From: Lachnospiraceae bacterium | Lineage (GTDB): Bacteria; Bacillota; Clostridia; Lachnospirales; Lachnospiraceae | Direction: 5' to 3' | Length of the DNA stretch: 47,298 nt | Assembly (NCBI GenBank): GCA_022797535.1 | Contig: JAAWKU010000013.1 | Span: 1-47,298, forward strand | Part shown: piece by piece, positions 7,093-14,584 of the stretch | Layout of the letters: every line of letters starts with the position of its first letter | How positions within the stretch are numbered: the first letter of the stretch is position 1 | Position numbers and translations under genes: made by a program | The notes under the pieces: generated by a model | The model's database searches: none | What the model was told of the DNA's origin: nothing | Seen by the model: only the letters and a program-made list of their open reading frames with translations

Positions 7093-7392
7093 ATGACGGG
7101 GTTGATAAATTTAATGGAAGAAACGGTACTGAATAAGATTGACCAGTTGCTGCCTGGTACAAATTACTGCAAGTGTGAACATTGCCGGATGGATATGGCT
7201 GCTTATGCCCTGAACCGGCTCCCGGCGCAATATGTGCAGTCCGTGAAGGGAAAGGTGCTGTATCGGTTCGCGTCGAACCAGGTGCAGAGGGATATCGAAG
7301 TCACAGTGGCCGTGACTAAGGCCATCGAGGTAGTGGGACAATCACCCCATAAGAACATGAAAAACATGGAGCAGAGCAGTGCGCTTACATAG
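7093..7392 (+). CDS. ComFB-like (late competence development) protein
   Basis: This 99-residue protein shows the ComFB pattern: a short helix (EETVLNKIDQLL), then C-K-C-x2-C-R-M-D-M-A-A-Y-A-L-N-R-L-P (Cys 26, 28 and 31), then P-x-Y-V and a Gly-containing turn. ComFB sits in the competence operon of Bacillus subtilis; in other bacteria ComFB-domain proteins are proposed cyclic-dinucleotide binders. The three cysteines may hold a zinc ion. ATG 7093 is preceded by an AAGGGG stretch at a rather long distance; ATG 7114 is an alternative. The C-terminal 25 residues (HKNMKNMEQSSALT) look disordered. It has no competence genes beside it, so a role in DNA uptake is not supported by context. Confidence 0.75.
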   Translation: MTGLINLMEETVLNKIDQLLPGTNYCKCEHCRMDMAAYALNRLPAQYVQSVKGKVLYRFASNQVQRDIEVTVAVTKAIEVVGQSPHKNMKNMEQSSALT

Positions 7393-7440
7393 ACCTGCGT
7401 GGTTTTTAGTTCTTTGGCCTGCAATATGCGGAAAACAGTA

Positions 7441-7475
7441 AAGCGCCGGATGCGGGAATGTCTGGCGCCTTTGTT
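7441..7475 (+). terminator. probable terminator after the ComFB-like gene
   Basis: GCGCCGGA pairs with TCTGGCGC (one wobble) around a loop of about 11 bases and is followed by TTTGTTT. It lies 50 bases after the ComFB-like stop codon and separates that gene from the coiled-coil gene. Confidence 0.55.
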
Positions 7476-7587
7476 TGCAATTTCCGGGACGGTACGATAT
7501 AATATGCTTCTATAAGGTATATGGTATTGCTGCCGGAGCGGCATCGGCAGTTTTATCGGTGAAAAAGTGTATGGGAGACAGGGAAAT

Positions 7588-8112
7588 ATGGAAAAAACTA
7601 TGCGCATGACTTCCGCGGAGGCGGCAAAGCTGCTGCGGAAGCTACAGGAGGAACTGGACAATGTGCTGCTGATGGAGGAGCAGAGCAGAGAGTTCTCAGC
7701 CGCTCTGGGTGAGGATGTGGAATCCGTGCGGCCCGCTTACGATTATGGGGAGGTACAGCGGCAGATCCAGGGGTTGGAGGAACAGATCCGCCGGGTTAAA
7801 CATTCCATCAGCGCCTTCAATCTGGTCCAGGAGGTGCCGGGCTTTGAAGGTATGACCATAGACCAGATGCTGGTGTATATCCCTCAGCTCAGCCGCCGCA
7901 AGGCCAAGCTGGCGCTGATGCAGCAGCGCCTGCCCAAGCAGCGGGAGCGGGCGGGCTATGGCGGAGGAAGCCAGATCATAGACTACAGCTATGCCAATTA
8001 TGACATGGAGACGGTGCGGGCGGATTACGAGAAAGCGGCGGAGGAGTTGTCCCGGGCCCAGACGGCGCTGGATCTGGTCAATACAACAGCACAGCTTGAA
8101 ATTATTTTGTAG
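7588..8112 (+). CDS. conserved coiled-coil hypothetical protein, 174 aa (DIP1984/DUF6847-like)
   Basis: The product is soluble and mostly helical: an N-terminal coiled coil (about 5-35, LLRKLQEELDNVLLMEEQ), a second helix with YGEVQRQIQGLEEQIRRVKHSISAFN, the segment MTIDQMLVYIPQLSRRK, then IDYSYANYDMETVRADYEK and a C-terminal helix ending LDLVNTTAQLEI. I recall this pattern from a widespread Firmicutes family of unknown function related to DIP1984-type proteins; the label is tentative. ATG 7588 is preferred over ATG 7567 because GGGAGACAGGGA lies before it. It stands alone, followed by a strong terminator at 8333-8378. No catalytic residues are evident. Confidence 0.7.
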   Translation: MEKTMRMTSAEAAKLLRKLQEELDNVLLMEEQSREFSAALGEDVESVRPAYDYGEVQRQIQGLEEQIRRVKHSISAFNLVQEVPGFEGMTIDQMLVYIPQLSRRKAKLALMQQRLPKQRERAGYGGGSQIIDYSYANYDMETVRADYEKAAEELSRAQTALDLVNTTAQLEIIL

Positions 8113-8290
8113 CCAGGACATTTCCGGCCGCTGAACTCCTTTTGGGGTCTCTTTAAAGGATATGTTATGGTATAAGGTCAAGGTCATCCGTTATTGTTTG
8201 TTATTTTTTATATGTGAAAGTTTATGGTTGGGATGAGCATGAATATTACGCAGGGCGGCGAAAACCTGTGGCGGGCGCCTGAAGAGGGCG

Positions 8291-8306
8291 TCAGCCGCGC
8301 GGCTGA
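8291..8306. repeat. perfect 16-bp palindrome TCAGCCGCGCGGCTGA
   Basis: A perfect inverted repeat without loop lies in the 370-base gene-free stretch 8113-8482, 180 bases after the coiled-coil gene and 180 bases before the LytTR gene. It lies just upstream of the terminator hairpin. It could be an operator or a fold-back of the transcript; nothing else in the interval looks like a gene. Confidence 0.45.
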
Positions 8307-8332
8307 GGTATTCGGTTACAGGCTGCAGGAAG

Positions 8333-8378
8333 GGCTGCTGTGGAAAGGAGGAAACTCCTGGAAGCGGCAGCCTTTTTT
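8333..8378 (+). terminator. two-tier Rho-independent terminator
   Basis: GGCTGCTG pairs with CGGCAGCC (one wobble), and inside this a second stem AGGAG/CTCCT closes a GAAA loop. Six T follow directly (8373-8378). It would end transcription from the coiled-coil gene and isolate the LytTR/ABC unit. Confidence 0.75.
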
Positions 8379-8424
8379 GTGTGGCAACATACCCGGTGAA
8401 AACGGCAGCTTACCTTTGGGGCTC

Positions 8425-8454
8425 TTGTGTGTGACAGAAGATTTGGTGTAATAT
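8425..8454 (+). promoter_or_regulatory. possible promoter of the LytTR/ABC operon
   Basis: TTGTGT (8425-8430) is followed by TGTAATAT (8447-8454), giving a spacer of 16 or 18 bases depending on the hexamer chosen. The match is moderate. It lies 30 bases before the ribosome-binding site GGAGGAGG of the LytTR gene. No clear LytTR-type direct repeat was found beside it. Confidence 0.4.
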
Positions 8455-8482
8455 ATACCGTGATGACGGAGGAGGTGGAATA

Positions 8483-8935
8483 TTGCGGGTCAGAATCGAG
8501 ATTGAGGACGGACGGGAAGAGGTGGACATCACTGTCAGATGCGGGGAGAAAACCGCCTATATAGACAGGCTGGTGGCGGCCATGTATATGGTTGACCAGC
8601 AGATCATGGTGTCCCGAAAAGGGGAGGTGCTGCCGCTGGATCTGGGGAAGGTCCTGTACATGGAGTCGGTGGATGGCAGGTGCTTTGTTTATACCCGGGG
8701 CGAAGTCTATGAGACCGGGAACAGGTTGTATGAACTGGAGCAGCAGCTGGGACAATACCTGTTTGCCCGGATCAATAAGGCATCCATCGTCAATCTGAAA
8801 AAAATTCAGTCCATTCGGACTTACGTGAACAGGCGGCTGCTGCTTACCATGGAAAACGGGGAGCAGCTTATAGCCTCCCGGCAGTATGCGGAAAATATCA
8901 AAGGGCTGTTGGGAATATACGGAAAGGGGCGGTAA
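8483..8935 (+). CDS. LytTR-domain transcriptional regulator
   Basis: The start is TTG 8483, decided by GGAGGAGGTGG a few bases upstream. The 150-residue protein has an N-terminal beta-rich part (VRIEIEDGREEVDITV, 1-50) and a LytTR DNA-binding domain (about 55-148): ILYMESV-type strand VLYMESVDGRCFVYT, ETGNRLYELEQQL, FARINKASIVNLKKIQSI and ASRQYAENIKGLLG. There is no receiver domain, so control must come from elsewhere. The following gene overlaps by one base and encodes a DUF3021-type membrane protein, then an ABC exporter. This regulator-plus-membrane-partner layout resembles the LytTR regulatory systems of streptococci, in which a membrane protein inhibits the regulator. The likely target is its own operon. 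Confidence 0.85.
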   Translation: MRVRIEIEDGREEVDITVRCGEKTAYIDRLVAAMYMVDQQIMVSRKGEVLPLDLGKVLYMESVDGRCFVYTRGEVYETGNRLYELEQQLGQYLFARINKASIVNLKKIQSIRTYVNRRLLLTMENGEQLIASRQYAENIKGLLGIYGKGR

Positions 8936-9402
8936 TGGAAGAGAGAAAACATTTATTGACATATGTGGAGCAGGCTTTTATGGTCTTTGGAATCAGTATT
9001 TTCGCGCTTTCAGCCATTTGCGCCGTGGTGGGGGAGGAGGCCCGGGAGATTTCCACCATGTTTGCGCTGGGGTCGGAGGGCATTCCCCTGAGCACCATGG
9101 GGCAGTATCTGCTGTCTGCCGTGGGTATCACGGCACTGCGCTTTGTGTTTTTTACGGACGTACTGATCAGAAGATGGACATTGACAGCCAGGACAGTGGG
9201 CATGCTGGGAACTGTTACCGTGCTCACCGGAGGGATGGCTTATCTGTTTGGCTGGTTTCCGGTGGATGATCCTGTATGCTGGGTGGCCTTTCTGATCAGT
9301 TTTGGGGTCTGCTTCGTAACCGCCGCCGCCTTTTCCAATAAGAGGGAACAGGCGGAGAACCGTCAGCTGGAAACGGCGCTGCGGCGGATGAAAGAAGAGT
9401 AA
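8935..9402 (+). CDS. DUF3021-family membrane protein, partner of the LytTR regulator
   Basis: The ATG overlaps the stop of the LytTR gene (TAATG), indicating translational coupling. The 155-residue product has four predicted membrane helices (about 12-30, 54-75, 85-107 and 112-132) and a charged C-terminal tail (NKREQAENRQLETALRRMKEE) likely in the cytoplasm. Size, topology and neighbourhood fit DUF3021 proteins, usually found beside LytTR regulators. By analogy it probably binds and holds the regulator at the membrane until a signal is sensed. The signal is unknown. The ABC-2 exporter genes follow 47 bases later. Confidence 0.8.
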   Translation: MEERKHLLTYVEQAFMVFGISIFALSAICAVVGEEAREISTMFALGSEGIPLSTMGQYLLSAVGITALRFVFFTDVLIRRWTLTARTVGMLGTVTVLTGGMAYLFGWFPVDDPVCWVAFLISFGVCFVTAAAFSNKREQAENRQLETALRRMKEE

Positions 9403-9449
9403 GGACGCGAAAAAGGTTAATCGGAAAAAGAGAAGAAAAGGAGGTCAGT

Positions 9450-10313
9450 ATGGGAACATTGATACAGGCGGAACATATCACCCATTCCTTTGGGGACAAA
9501 ATAGTATTAGAAGATATTTCTTTCTCGGTGGAACAGGGGGAGGTGATCGGTCTCCTGGGACCCTCCGGCGCGGGAAAGACAACTCTGGTAAATATCCTCA
9601 CAGGGCAGCTTGAAGCCAGCGGGGGGGATGTCAGGATCCTGGGAGACGGCGGCAACGGCAGCCGGGAGCCGGGAGCCCGGGGGAAAAATCTTGTGACCGG
9701 CGTTATGATGGACAGTTTCGGGCTGTATGAGAGGTTGTCGGTGTGGGACAATCTACGAATCTTCGCGGATATCTACCGGGCGCCGGTGTCCAGGATTGAG
9801 AAACTGCTGGACCGGACGCAGCTGCGTCCGGCCAGGAACAAGACGGTGAGCAAGCTGTCCAAGGGCATGAGGGGGCGGGTGAATCTGTGCCGGGCGCTTT
9901 TGAAGGAGGCGGATATTCTGTATCTGGATGAACCCACCTCGGGCCTGGATCCATCCACCATATGGAAGATTCACCAGTTGATCGGGGAGGAGAAACAGTC
10001 CGGAACCACGGTGTTCCTGACTACTCATAACATGCATGAGGCGCAGGCCCTGTGCGACAGGATCCTGCTCCTGCATGAGGGAAAAATCGTGGAATCGGGA
10101 GCGCCCGAGGACATCTGCACCCGGCATGACTCCCGGCGGGAGATTGAGGTGACGCTGCGGGACGGGGAGCGGCACAGGATTCCCAATGCCAGAGAGAGCG
10201 AGGGAGTCCTGAGCGGATGGATACGGGAGGAGAAGTTGCGGTCCATACATTCTTCCGAGCCGGACCTGGAAAAAGTTTTTTTAGATATCACGGGAAGGAG
10301 GCTAAGTGACTGA
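9450..10313 (+). CDS. ABC-2 type exporter, ATP-binding subunit
   Basis: This 287-residue ATPase has Walker A GPSGAGKTT (37-45), the signature LSKGM (136-140, a variant of LSGGQ), Walker B ILYLDEPTSGLD (156-167) and the switch histidine in TTHNMHEA. The Q-loop region reads GVMMDSFGLYERLSV, without the usual glutamine, a pattern seen in drug- and bacteriocin-type exporters. The C-terminal 70 residues form the extra domain typical of BcrA/CcmA-like subunits. A strong ribosome-binding site (AAAGGAGG) precedes it. The permease gene overlaps it by one base. With the LytTR pair upstream it probably exports, or confers tolerance to, a hydrophobic compound or peptide; the substrate is not known. Confidence 0.9.
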   Translation: MGTLIQAEHITHSFGDKIVLEDISFSVEQGEVIGLLGPSGAGKTTLVNILTGQLEASGGDVRILGDGGNGSREPGARGKNLVTGVMMDSFGLYERLSVWDNLRIFADIYRAPVSRIEKLLDRTQLRPARNKTVSKLSKGMRGRVNLCRALLKEADILYLDEPTSGLDPSTIWKIHQLIGEEKQSGTTVFLTTHNMHEAQALCDRILLLHEGKIVESGAPEDICTRHDSRREIEVTLRDGERHRIPNARESEGVLSGWIREEKLRSIHSSEPDLEKVFLDITGRRLSD

Positions 10314-11035
10314 TGAGAAACATTGTGACCATATTTCGAAAACAATTAAAGGAGACATTGCGTAACAAGGAGGTACTGATTCAGTTCCTTATGTTCCCGC
10401 TGCTGGCCGTGTTTATGACCCAATCCATTCGGATCGAGGGGATGCCGCCCAACTTTTTTGTCCAGCTTTTCGCCACCATGTATGTGGGCATGGCGCCATT
10501 GGTCAGCATGGAAGCCATTCTCTCCGAAGAGAAGGAGAAGAATACTCTGCGGGTGCTGTTGATGGCCGATGTGACGCCCTGGCACTACCTGGCGGGTGTG
10601 GGTGGGTATGTGTTCCTCTTCTGTATGCTGGGGGCGGGGGTATTCTGCCTGCTGGGGGGCTACGGGACTGGACAGAGCCTGCAGTTTCTGACCATTCTGG
10701 GGGCGGGGATACTGGTCTCCATGCTGCTGGGGGCGGCCATCGGCGCCGGGAGCAGCAGCCAGATGGCCGCAAACTCAGTGGGCGTTCCGGTGATGCTGCT
10801 CTTTTCCTTTCTGCCCATGCTGTCTGTGTTCAATACCACTGTTGCCCGGGTGGCAAAATTCACCTACACAGAGCAGATCCGGCTATTGTTGGTATCCCTG
10901 GGAGAGGGGGCGGGGGCAGGTATCCGGGAGGGGGTTCTGGTCATAGGGGGCAATCTGCTCCTGTTTGGCAGCCTCTTCGGGTGGCAGTATCGTCGCTGCC
11001 TGGGGGGGAACAAATGGCTGCCCCAAAAGGGGTGA
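10313..11035 (+). CDS. ABC-2 type exporter, permease subunit
   Basis: The ATG overlaps the ATPase stop codon (TGATG), so the two are translationally coupled. The 240-residue product begins with the cytoplasmic sequence RNIVTIFRKQLKETLRNKEVL and has six predicted membrane helices, with the ABC-2 hallmark SEEKEKNTLRVLLMADVTPW between helices 2 and 3. It forms a transport complex with the preceding ATPase. The last helix ends near residue 226, followed by a short basic tail. No terminator is evident before the next promoter at 11063. Confidence 0.88.
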   Translation: MRNIVTIFRKQLKETLRNKEVLIQFLMFPLLAVFMTQSIRIEGMPPNFFVQLFATMYVGMAPLVSMEAILSEEKEKNTLRVLLMADVTPWHYLAGVGGYVFLFCMLGAGVFCLLGGYGTGQSLQFLTILGAGILVSMLLGAAIGAGSSSQMAANSVGVPVMLLFSFLPMLSVFNTTVARVAKFTYTEQIRLLLVSLGEGAGAGIREGVLVIGGNLLLFGSLFGWQYRRCLGGNKWLPQKG

Positions 11036-11062
11036 GCATAGAATTCCTATATATATAAAGGG

Positions 11063-11091
11063 TGTACAAAGGAAGGGATTTGATTTATAAT
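11063..11091 (+). promoter_or_regulatory. probable promoter of the hybrid histidine kinase operon
   Basis: TGTACA (11063-11068), 17 bases, then a perfect TATAAT (11086-11091). The -35 is poor (4 of 6). Transcription would start close to 11098, right at the nested leader hairpin. Confidence 0.55.
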
Positions 11092-11097
11092 GAATAG

Positions 11098-11135
11098 CGG
11101 ATATCGGGGAAATTTTCCCAAAGCTGTGATATCCG
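11098..11135 (+). promoter_or_regulatory. nested hairpin in the kinase leader, abutting the ribosome-binding site
   Basis: CGGATATC (11098-11105) pairs perfectly with GATATCCG (11128-11135), and inside it GGGAAA pairs with TTTCCC. The last stem base touches the GGGGGA ribosome-binding site (11135-11140) of the kinase start at 11145. It could modulate translation or protect the 5' end. No known riboswitch class is recognised. Confidence 0.5.
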
Positions 11136-11144
11136 GGGGATGAA

Positions 11145-13994
11145 ATGGCACAGTTTGTAATCATTGGGCAGGTTGTGGGAATAGTGGTTATACTGGTGGC
11201 TTTGAGGCTGCTGGTCTCCGGGGGTGGTTCCCGGGAGCATGTGCTCATGGGATATTTCCTGGGGGGCTCGCTGATACAGAATGTGGGGTATCTGCTGGAA
11301 TTGACGGCTCCCACCAAAGAGGTGGCGGTTATGGCGCTGCGGGTGGAGAACCTGGGCTCGGTGTTCGTGCCCCTTTGTTACTGTATTTTTATCTTTGGAT
11401 ATTGCTTTGAAAAAGTGCCCAGGCTGCCCTTGAAGCTGCTGGCCATGCTGGACTTTCTGATCCTGCCGTTGATGTTCTGGTCCGACAGGCATACGCTGGT
11501 GTACCGGCGCATGGACTGGCTGGAGACCTCCTATGGACAGCACTATCTGAGTTTGGAATACGGGCCGTTATATCTGCCGGTGATGGCCGTACGCGTCTTT
11601 ATTCCCTATGCCCTCACCATCTATGCGCTGACCCACACCGCGTTTGTCCGCACCAGCCGCAGAGAGAGGAGGCAGTGTCTGTCCTTTCTTCTGATTTCCG
11701 TCCTGCCGTTGGTGGCGCTGGTGGTCTATATGGCGAAGCTGACCAATGTGTACGATCTGACCCCCATGGTGCTGGGGCTGGCGTTGTCTCTGGTGGTGAT
11801 CCTGGTGTGGAGCAGAAGAAATTATGATTTCCATAGGCTGGCTGCCGACGCGGTGCTGGACGGCATTAGTGAAGGGGTGATTGCCCTGGACGCACGCAGG
11901 CGTCTGGTCAGCTATAATCAGGCGGCGGCGGATATCTTCCCGTGGCTCAGGGGACGCAGGCCCGGGGAGAGCATGGAAGATGTGGAGGAGCTGCTGGAGG
12001 AGGATGCGCCGAGGCAGTTCAGCATGGGGGAACGTTTTTATGAGAGCCATGCTAGAAGCATCGTGGACAGCAACGGGATCCTTCAGGGGTACGCGCTGCT
12101 GGTGCTGGATATGACGGACACCCACGACTACATAGGACAGATAACCCGGATGCAGGCCCAGGCGGAGGCGGCCAACGAGGCCAAGAGCGCGTTTCTGGCC
12201 AACATGTCCCATGAGATTCGAACGCCCATGAACGCCATCGTGGGTTTGAGCGAGATCATCATGGAGGAGAGCAGGGGGACGGGTGTCTATACCAACGCCC
12301 GGGATGTGCGTTCCGCAGCCCGGGATCTGCTGGCCATCATCAACGATATTTTGGATTTGTCCAAGGTGGAGTCCGGCAGGATGGAACTGGATCAGACGGA
12401 TTATGACATCAAAGCCGTGGTGGATGAGGTGGTGGGGCTGATGGATTTGGCCGCGTCCCGGCGCGGCCTTCTTTTGCTGTGCGAATATGACAGGACAATT
12501 CCCTGCCGGTACAACGGGGACCGGGGGAAGATCAAGCAGATTCTGATTAATTTGTTGAACAATGCCGTGAAATTCACCCAGGAAGGTCATGTGAAAATAT
12601 CTGTGGGAGGCAGGCCAGGGCAGGGTGAGGAGCAGGAGTTGCTGATTTTTCAGGTAGAGGACACGGGCTGCGGCATCCGGGAGGAGGACCGTCAAAGGAT
12701 TTTTGACAATTTTACCCAGGTGGACGCCAGGCGCAACCGAAGCGTGGAAGGCACGGGGCTGGGGCTGTCCATCACCAGGTATATGGTGGAACTCATGGGC
12801 GGGACGATCGGACTGGAGAGCGTCTACAATCAGGGGACTACCTTCACAGTGACCATTCCCCAGAGGGTGGTGGATTCAAGGACTCTGACGGAAGTGCCGG
12901 ACGTCCCCGCCAGGGACGAAGAGGCGGCGGAGCTCTTCACCACAGAGGGATACAGGGTCCTGGTGGTGGACGACAACCGGGTCAATCTGAAAGTGGCAAA
13001 GGAATTCCTGAAAGGCTATGGGTTTGAACTGGAGGAGGCGGAGAGCGGTCAGGAGGCTATAGATCTGGTAAGGCAGAATCGGTATGATATCATTTTTATG
13101 GATCATATGATGCCGGAGATGGACGGAATCGAGACGGTGGAAGTCATCCGCAGGGACTGTGGAGAGAACGGGAGGGAACCGGTGATTATCGCCCTGACAG
13201 CCAACGCCATGGAGGGAGTGGGGGAGCGGTTTCTAAGCTGTGGCTTCCAGGATTTCCTGACAAAACCCATGGACAGGGCGCTGCTAAACGAGGCCCTGAT
13301 GCGGTGGATTCCGGAGAATCGCCGGAAAAAGCAGCAAAGGTCCCAGGCGCTGCAGGGTATGAGTCCGGAGACCGTCTATATCAAGGGGATTGACTTGGAT
13401 GCCGCCATGCGTTATCATTTAGGAAGTGCGGTGGACTTCAGGGAACTTTTGGAGCTGTATTGTATAGAGGGCAGGCGCAAGACAGGACTGCTGCGGGAGC
13501 TTTTTGAGCGGAAAGATTACGGGCGGTACGCAATCGAGGTGCATGGCCTGAAAAGCGCTTCGGCCAACATCGGCGCCACAAAGCTGGCCCAGATGGCGCA
13601 GGCCCATGAAGAGGCAGCTAACCGGGGAGACGAGGAGTTCATCGGGGAAGGATTTCCGCTGCTGTTATCCTCCTATGAAAAGCAGATTGAAAGCATACAG
13701 GCCTTTTTGGATCGGCGGCAGGGGGAGGAGGCGCGCCGCCTTGACGCCATTGATGCCCGGGAGTTGTCCCGGGGGATCAGAGACGCGCTGGAACTGCTGG
13801 AGGACTTTCATTCCCGGGAATGTGCCGGGAAGGTGGAGGAACTGCTGGGACATTGCCTGGACCCGGAGATAGAGTCCGGGCTAAGGGAGGTTCGGGAGCA
13901 ATTAAAACTCTATGAGGACGATGCGGCGGAGGAACTGCTGCGGCAGCTTGCGGCAGGGTTCCAGGAAGAAAAAGCGGAGGAAGGGGAGTCATAA
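11145..13994 (+). CDS. hybrid sensor histidine kinase (7TM-PAS-HisKA-HATPase-REC-Hpt)
   Basis: The 949-residue protein starts with seven membrane helices (about 1-228, histidine kinase N-terminal 7TM type), then a PAS-like region (about 235-330, VLDGISEGVIALDARRRLVSYNQAA). Next are the HisKA box SHEIRTPMNAI with His356, an HATPase domain with the N box NLLNNAVKFT, the G1 motif DTGCGI and the G2 motif GTGLGLSI, a receiver domain with phospho-acceptor Asp653 (FMDHMMPEMDG) and an Hpt domain with His800 (HGLKSASANIG). The last 120 residues form a helical tail. The phosphorelay His-Asp-His can pass phosphate to a separate receiver, and the next gene, three bases downstream, encodes exactly that. 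The stimulus is unknown. No DNA-binding output is present. Confidence 0.93.
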   Translation: MAQFVIIGQVVGIVVILVALRLLVSGGGSREHVLMGYFLGGSLIQNVGYLLELTAPTKEVAVMALRVENLGSVFVPLCYCIFIFGYCFEKVPRLPLKLLAMLDFLILPLMFWSDRHTLVYRRMDWLETSYGQHYLSLEYGPLYLPVMAVRVFIPYALTIYALTHTAFVRTSRRERRQCLSFLLISVLPLVALVVYMAKLTNVYDLTPMVLGLALSLVVILVWSRRNYDFHRLAADAVLDGISEGVIALDARRRLVSYNQAAADIFPWLRGRRPGESMEDVEELLEEDAPRQFSMGERFYESHARSIVDSNGILQGYALLVLDMTDTHDYIGQITRMQAQAEAANEAKSAFLANMSHEIRTPMNAIVGLSEIIMEESRGTGVYTNARDVRSAARDLLAIINDILDLSKVESGRMELDQTDYDIKAVVDEVVGLMDLAASRRGLLLLCEYDRTIPCRYNGDRGKIKQILINLLNNAVKFTQEGHVKISVGGRPGQGEEQELLIFQVEDTGCGIREEDRQRIFDNFTQVDARRNRSVEGTGLGLSITRYMVELMGGTIGLESVYNQGTTFTVTIPQRVVDSRTLTEVPDVPARDEEAAELFTTEGYRVLVVDDNRVNLKVAKEFLKGYGFELEEAESGQEAIDLVRQNRYDIIFMDHMMPEMDGIETVEVIRRDCGENGREPVIIALTANAMEGVGERFLSCGFQDFLTKPMDRALLNEALMRWIPENRRKKQQRSQALQGMSPETVYIKGIDLDAAMRYHLGSAVDFRELLELYCIEGRRKTGLLRELFERKDYGRYAIEVHGLKSASANIGATKLAQMAQAHEEAANRGDEEFIGEGFPLLLSSYEKQIESIQAFLDRRQGEEARRLDAIDARELSRGIRDALELLEDFHSRECAGKVEELLGHCLDPEIESGLREVREQLKLYEDDAAEELLRQLAAGFQEEKAEEGES

Positions 13995-13997
13995 GAG

Positions 13998-14465
13998 ATG
14001 GGAGAGAGGAAGAAAGTTTTAGTGGTTGACGATGTGGCCATCAGCCTCTCTGTGACGGAGCAGGCGCTGCGGGAGCACTATGAGGTGATCACCGTCAATT
14101 CCGGCGACAGGGCTTTGCGGTATATGAAGAAAGACAGGCCGGATCTGATTCTATTGGATATCCGGATGGATCAGATGGATGGGATCGAGACATTGAAGGC
14201 CATACGGAAATTGCCAAACGGGGCGAATATCCCCGTCATCATGCTCACCGCCCAGAGCGACAGGGCCACTGTGATAGAAACTGCGAAGCTGGGCATCTAT
14301 GATTATATGCTCAAGCCCTTCGCACCCCAGGAACTGTTAAGTCGGGTGCGGGGGGTGCTGGAGCCTGATAAGGAGGCAGCCGCGGCTCTGGTGGCGGCAG
14401 CTGCGGCGGATTTGCCGCCGACGTCCATGGCTCCGGCTAAGACGGCGCCTGCGGCCGGGGATTAA
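13998..14465 (+). CDS. stand-alone response regulator receiver protein
   Basis: The gene begins three bases after the hybrid kinase, so the two are one unit. Residues 1-120 form a receiver domain with the acidic pair in VVDDV, Asp54 (LLDIRMDQMDG), the conserved Thr in MLTAQS and the Lys in MLKPF. After about residue 122 there is a 33-residue tail rich in Ala and Pro (EAAAALVAAAAADLPP and APAKTAPAAGD) with no recognisable output domain. It is the natural acceptor for the kinase's Hpt domain. The output is therefore likely a protein-protein interaction or a phosphate sink, not transcription. Confidence 0.88.
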   Translation: MGERKKVLVVDDVAISLSVTEQALREHYEVITVNSGDRALRYMKKDRPDLILLDIRMDQMDGIETLKAIRKLPNGANIPVIMLTAQSDRATVIETAKLGIYDYMLKPFAPQELLSRVRGVLEPDKEAAAALVAAAAADLPPTSMAPAKTAPAAGD

Positions 14466-14467
14466 GA

Positions 14468-14498
14468 ACATTCCGGCTGACTCGGTTCGGCGGAATGT
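14468..14498 (+). repeat. hairpin between the two-component genes and the patatin gene
   Basis: ACATTCCG pairs perfectly with CGGAATGT across a 15-base loop, three bases after the response regulator stop. No T tract follows, so it is a weak terminator at best or an mRNA 3'-end structure. Confidence 0.45.
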
Positions 14499-14584
14499 AT
14501 GGAATCATTTCCTGCAGGGAACGGTGTGACAATGGTTTCGGAAAGGAATCTGGCGGCGGTAAGCCGGAAGAAGGTGCGATTTAT

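Noticed and set aside
8224..8451. A 75-codon open frame between the coiled-coil gene and the LytTR gene
   Set aside because: It spans the palindrome and the terminator hairpin, has no ribosome-binding site, and its product shows no domain pattern.
11568..12695. A 375-codon minus-strand open frame opposite the hybrid kinase
   Set aside because: Same mirror effect; the kinase is intact and the antisense product has biased composition and no domain.
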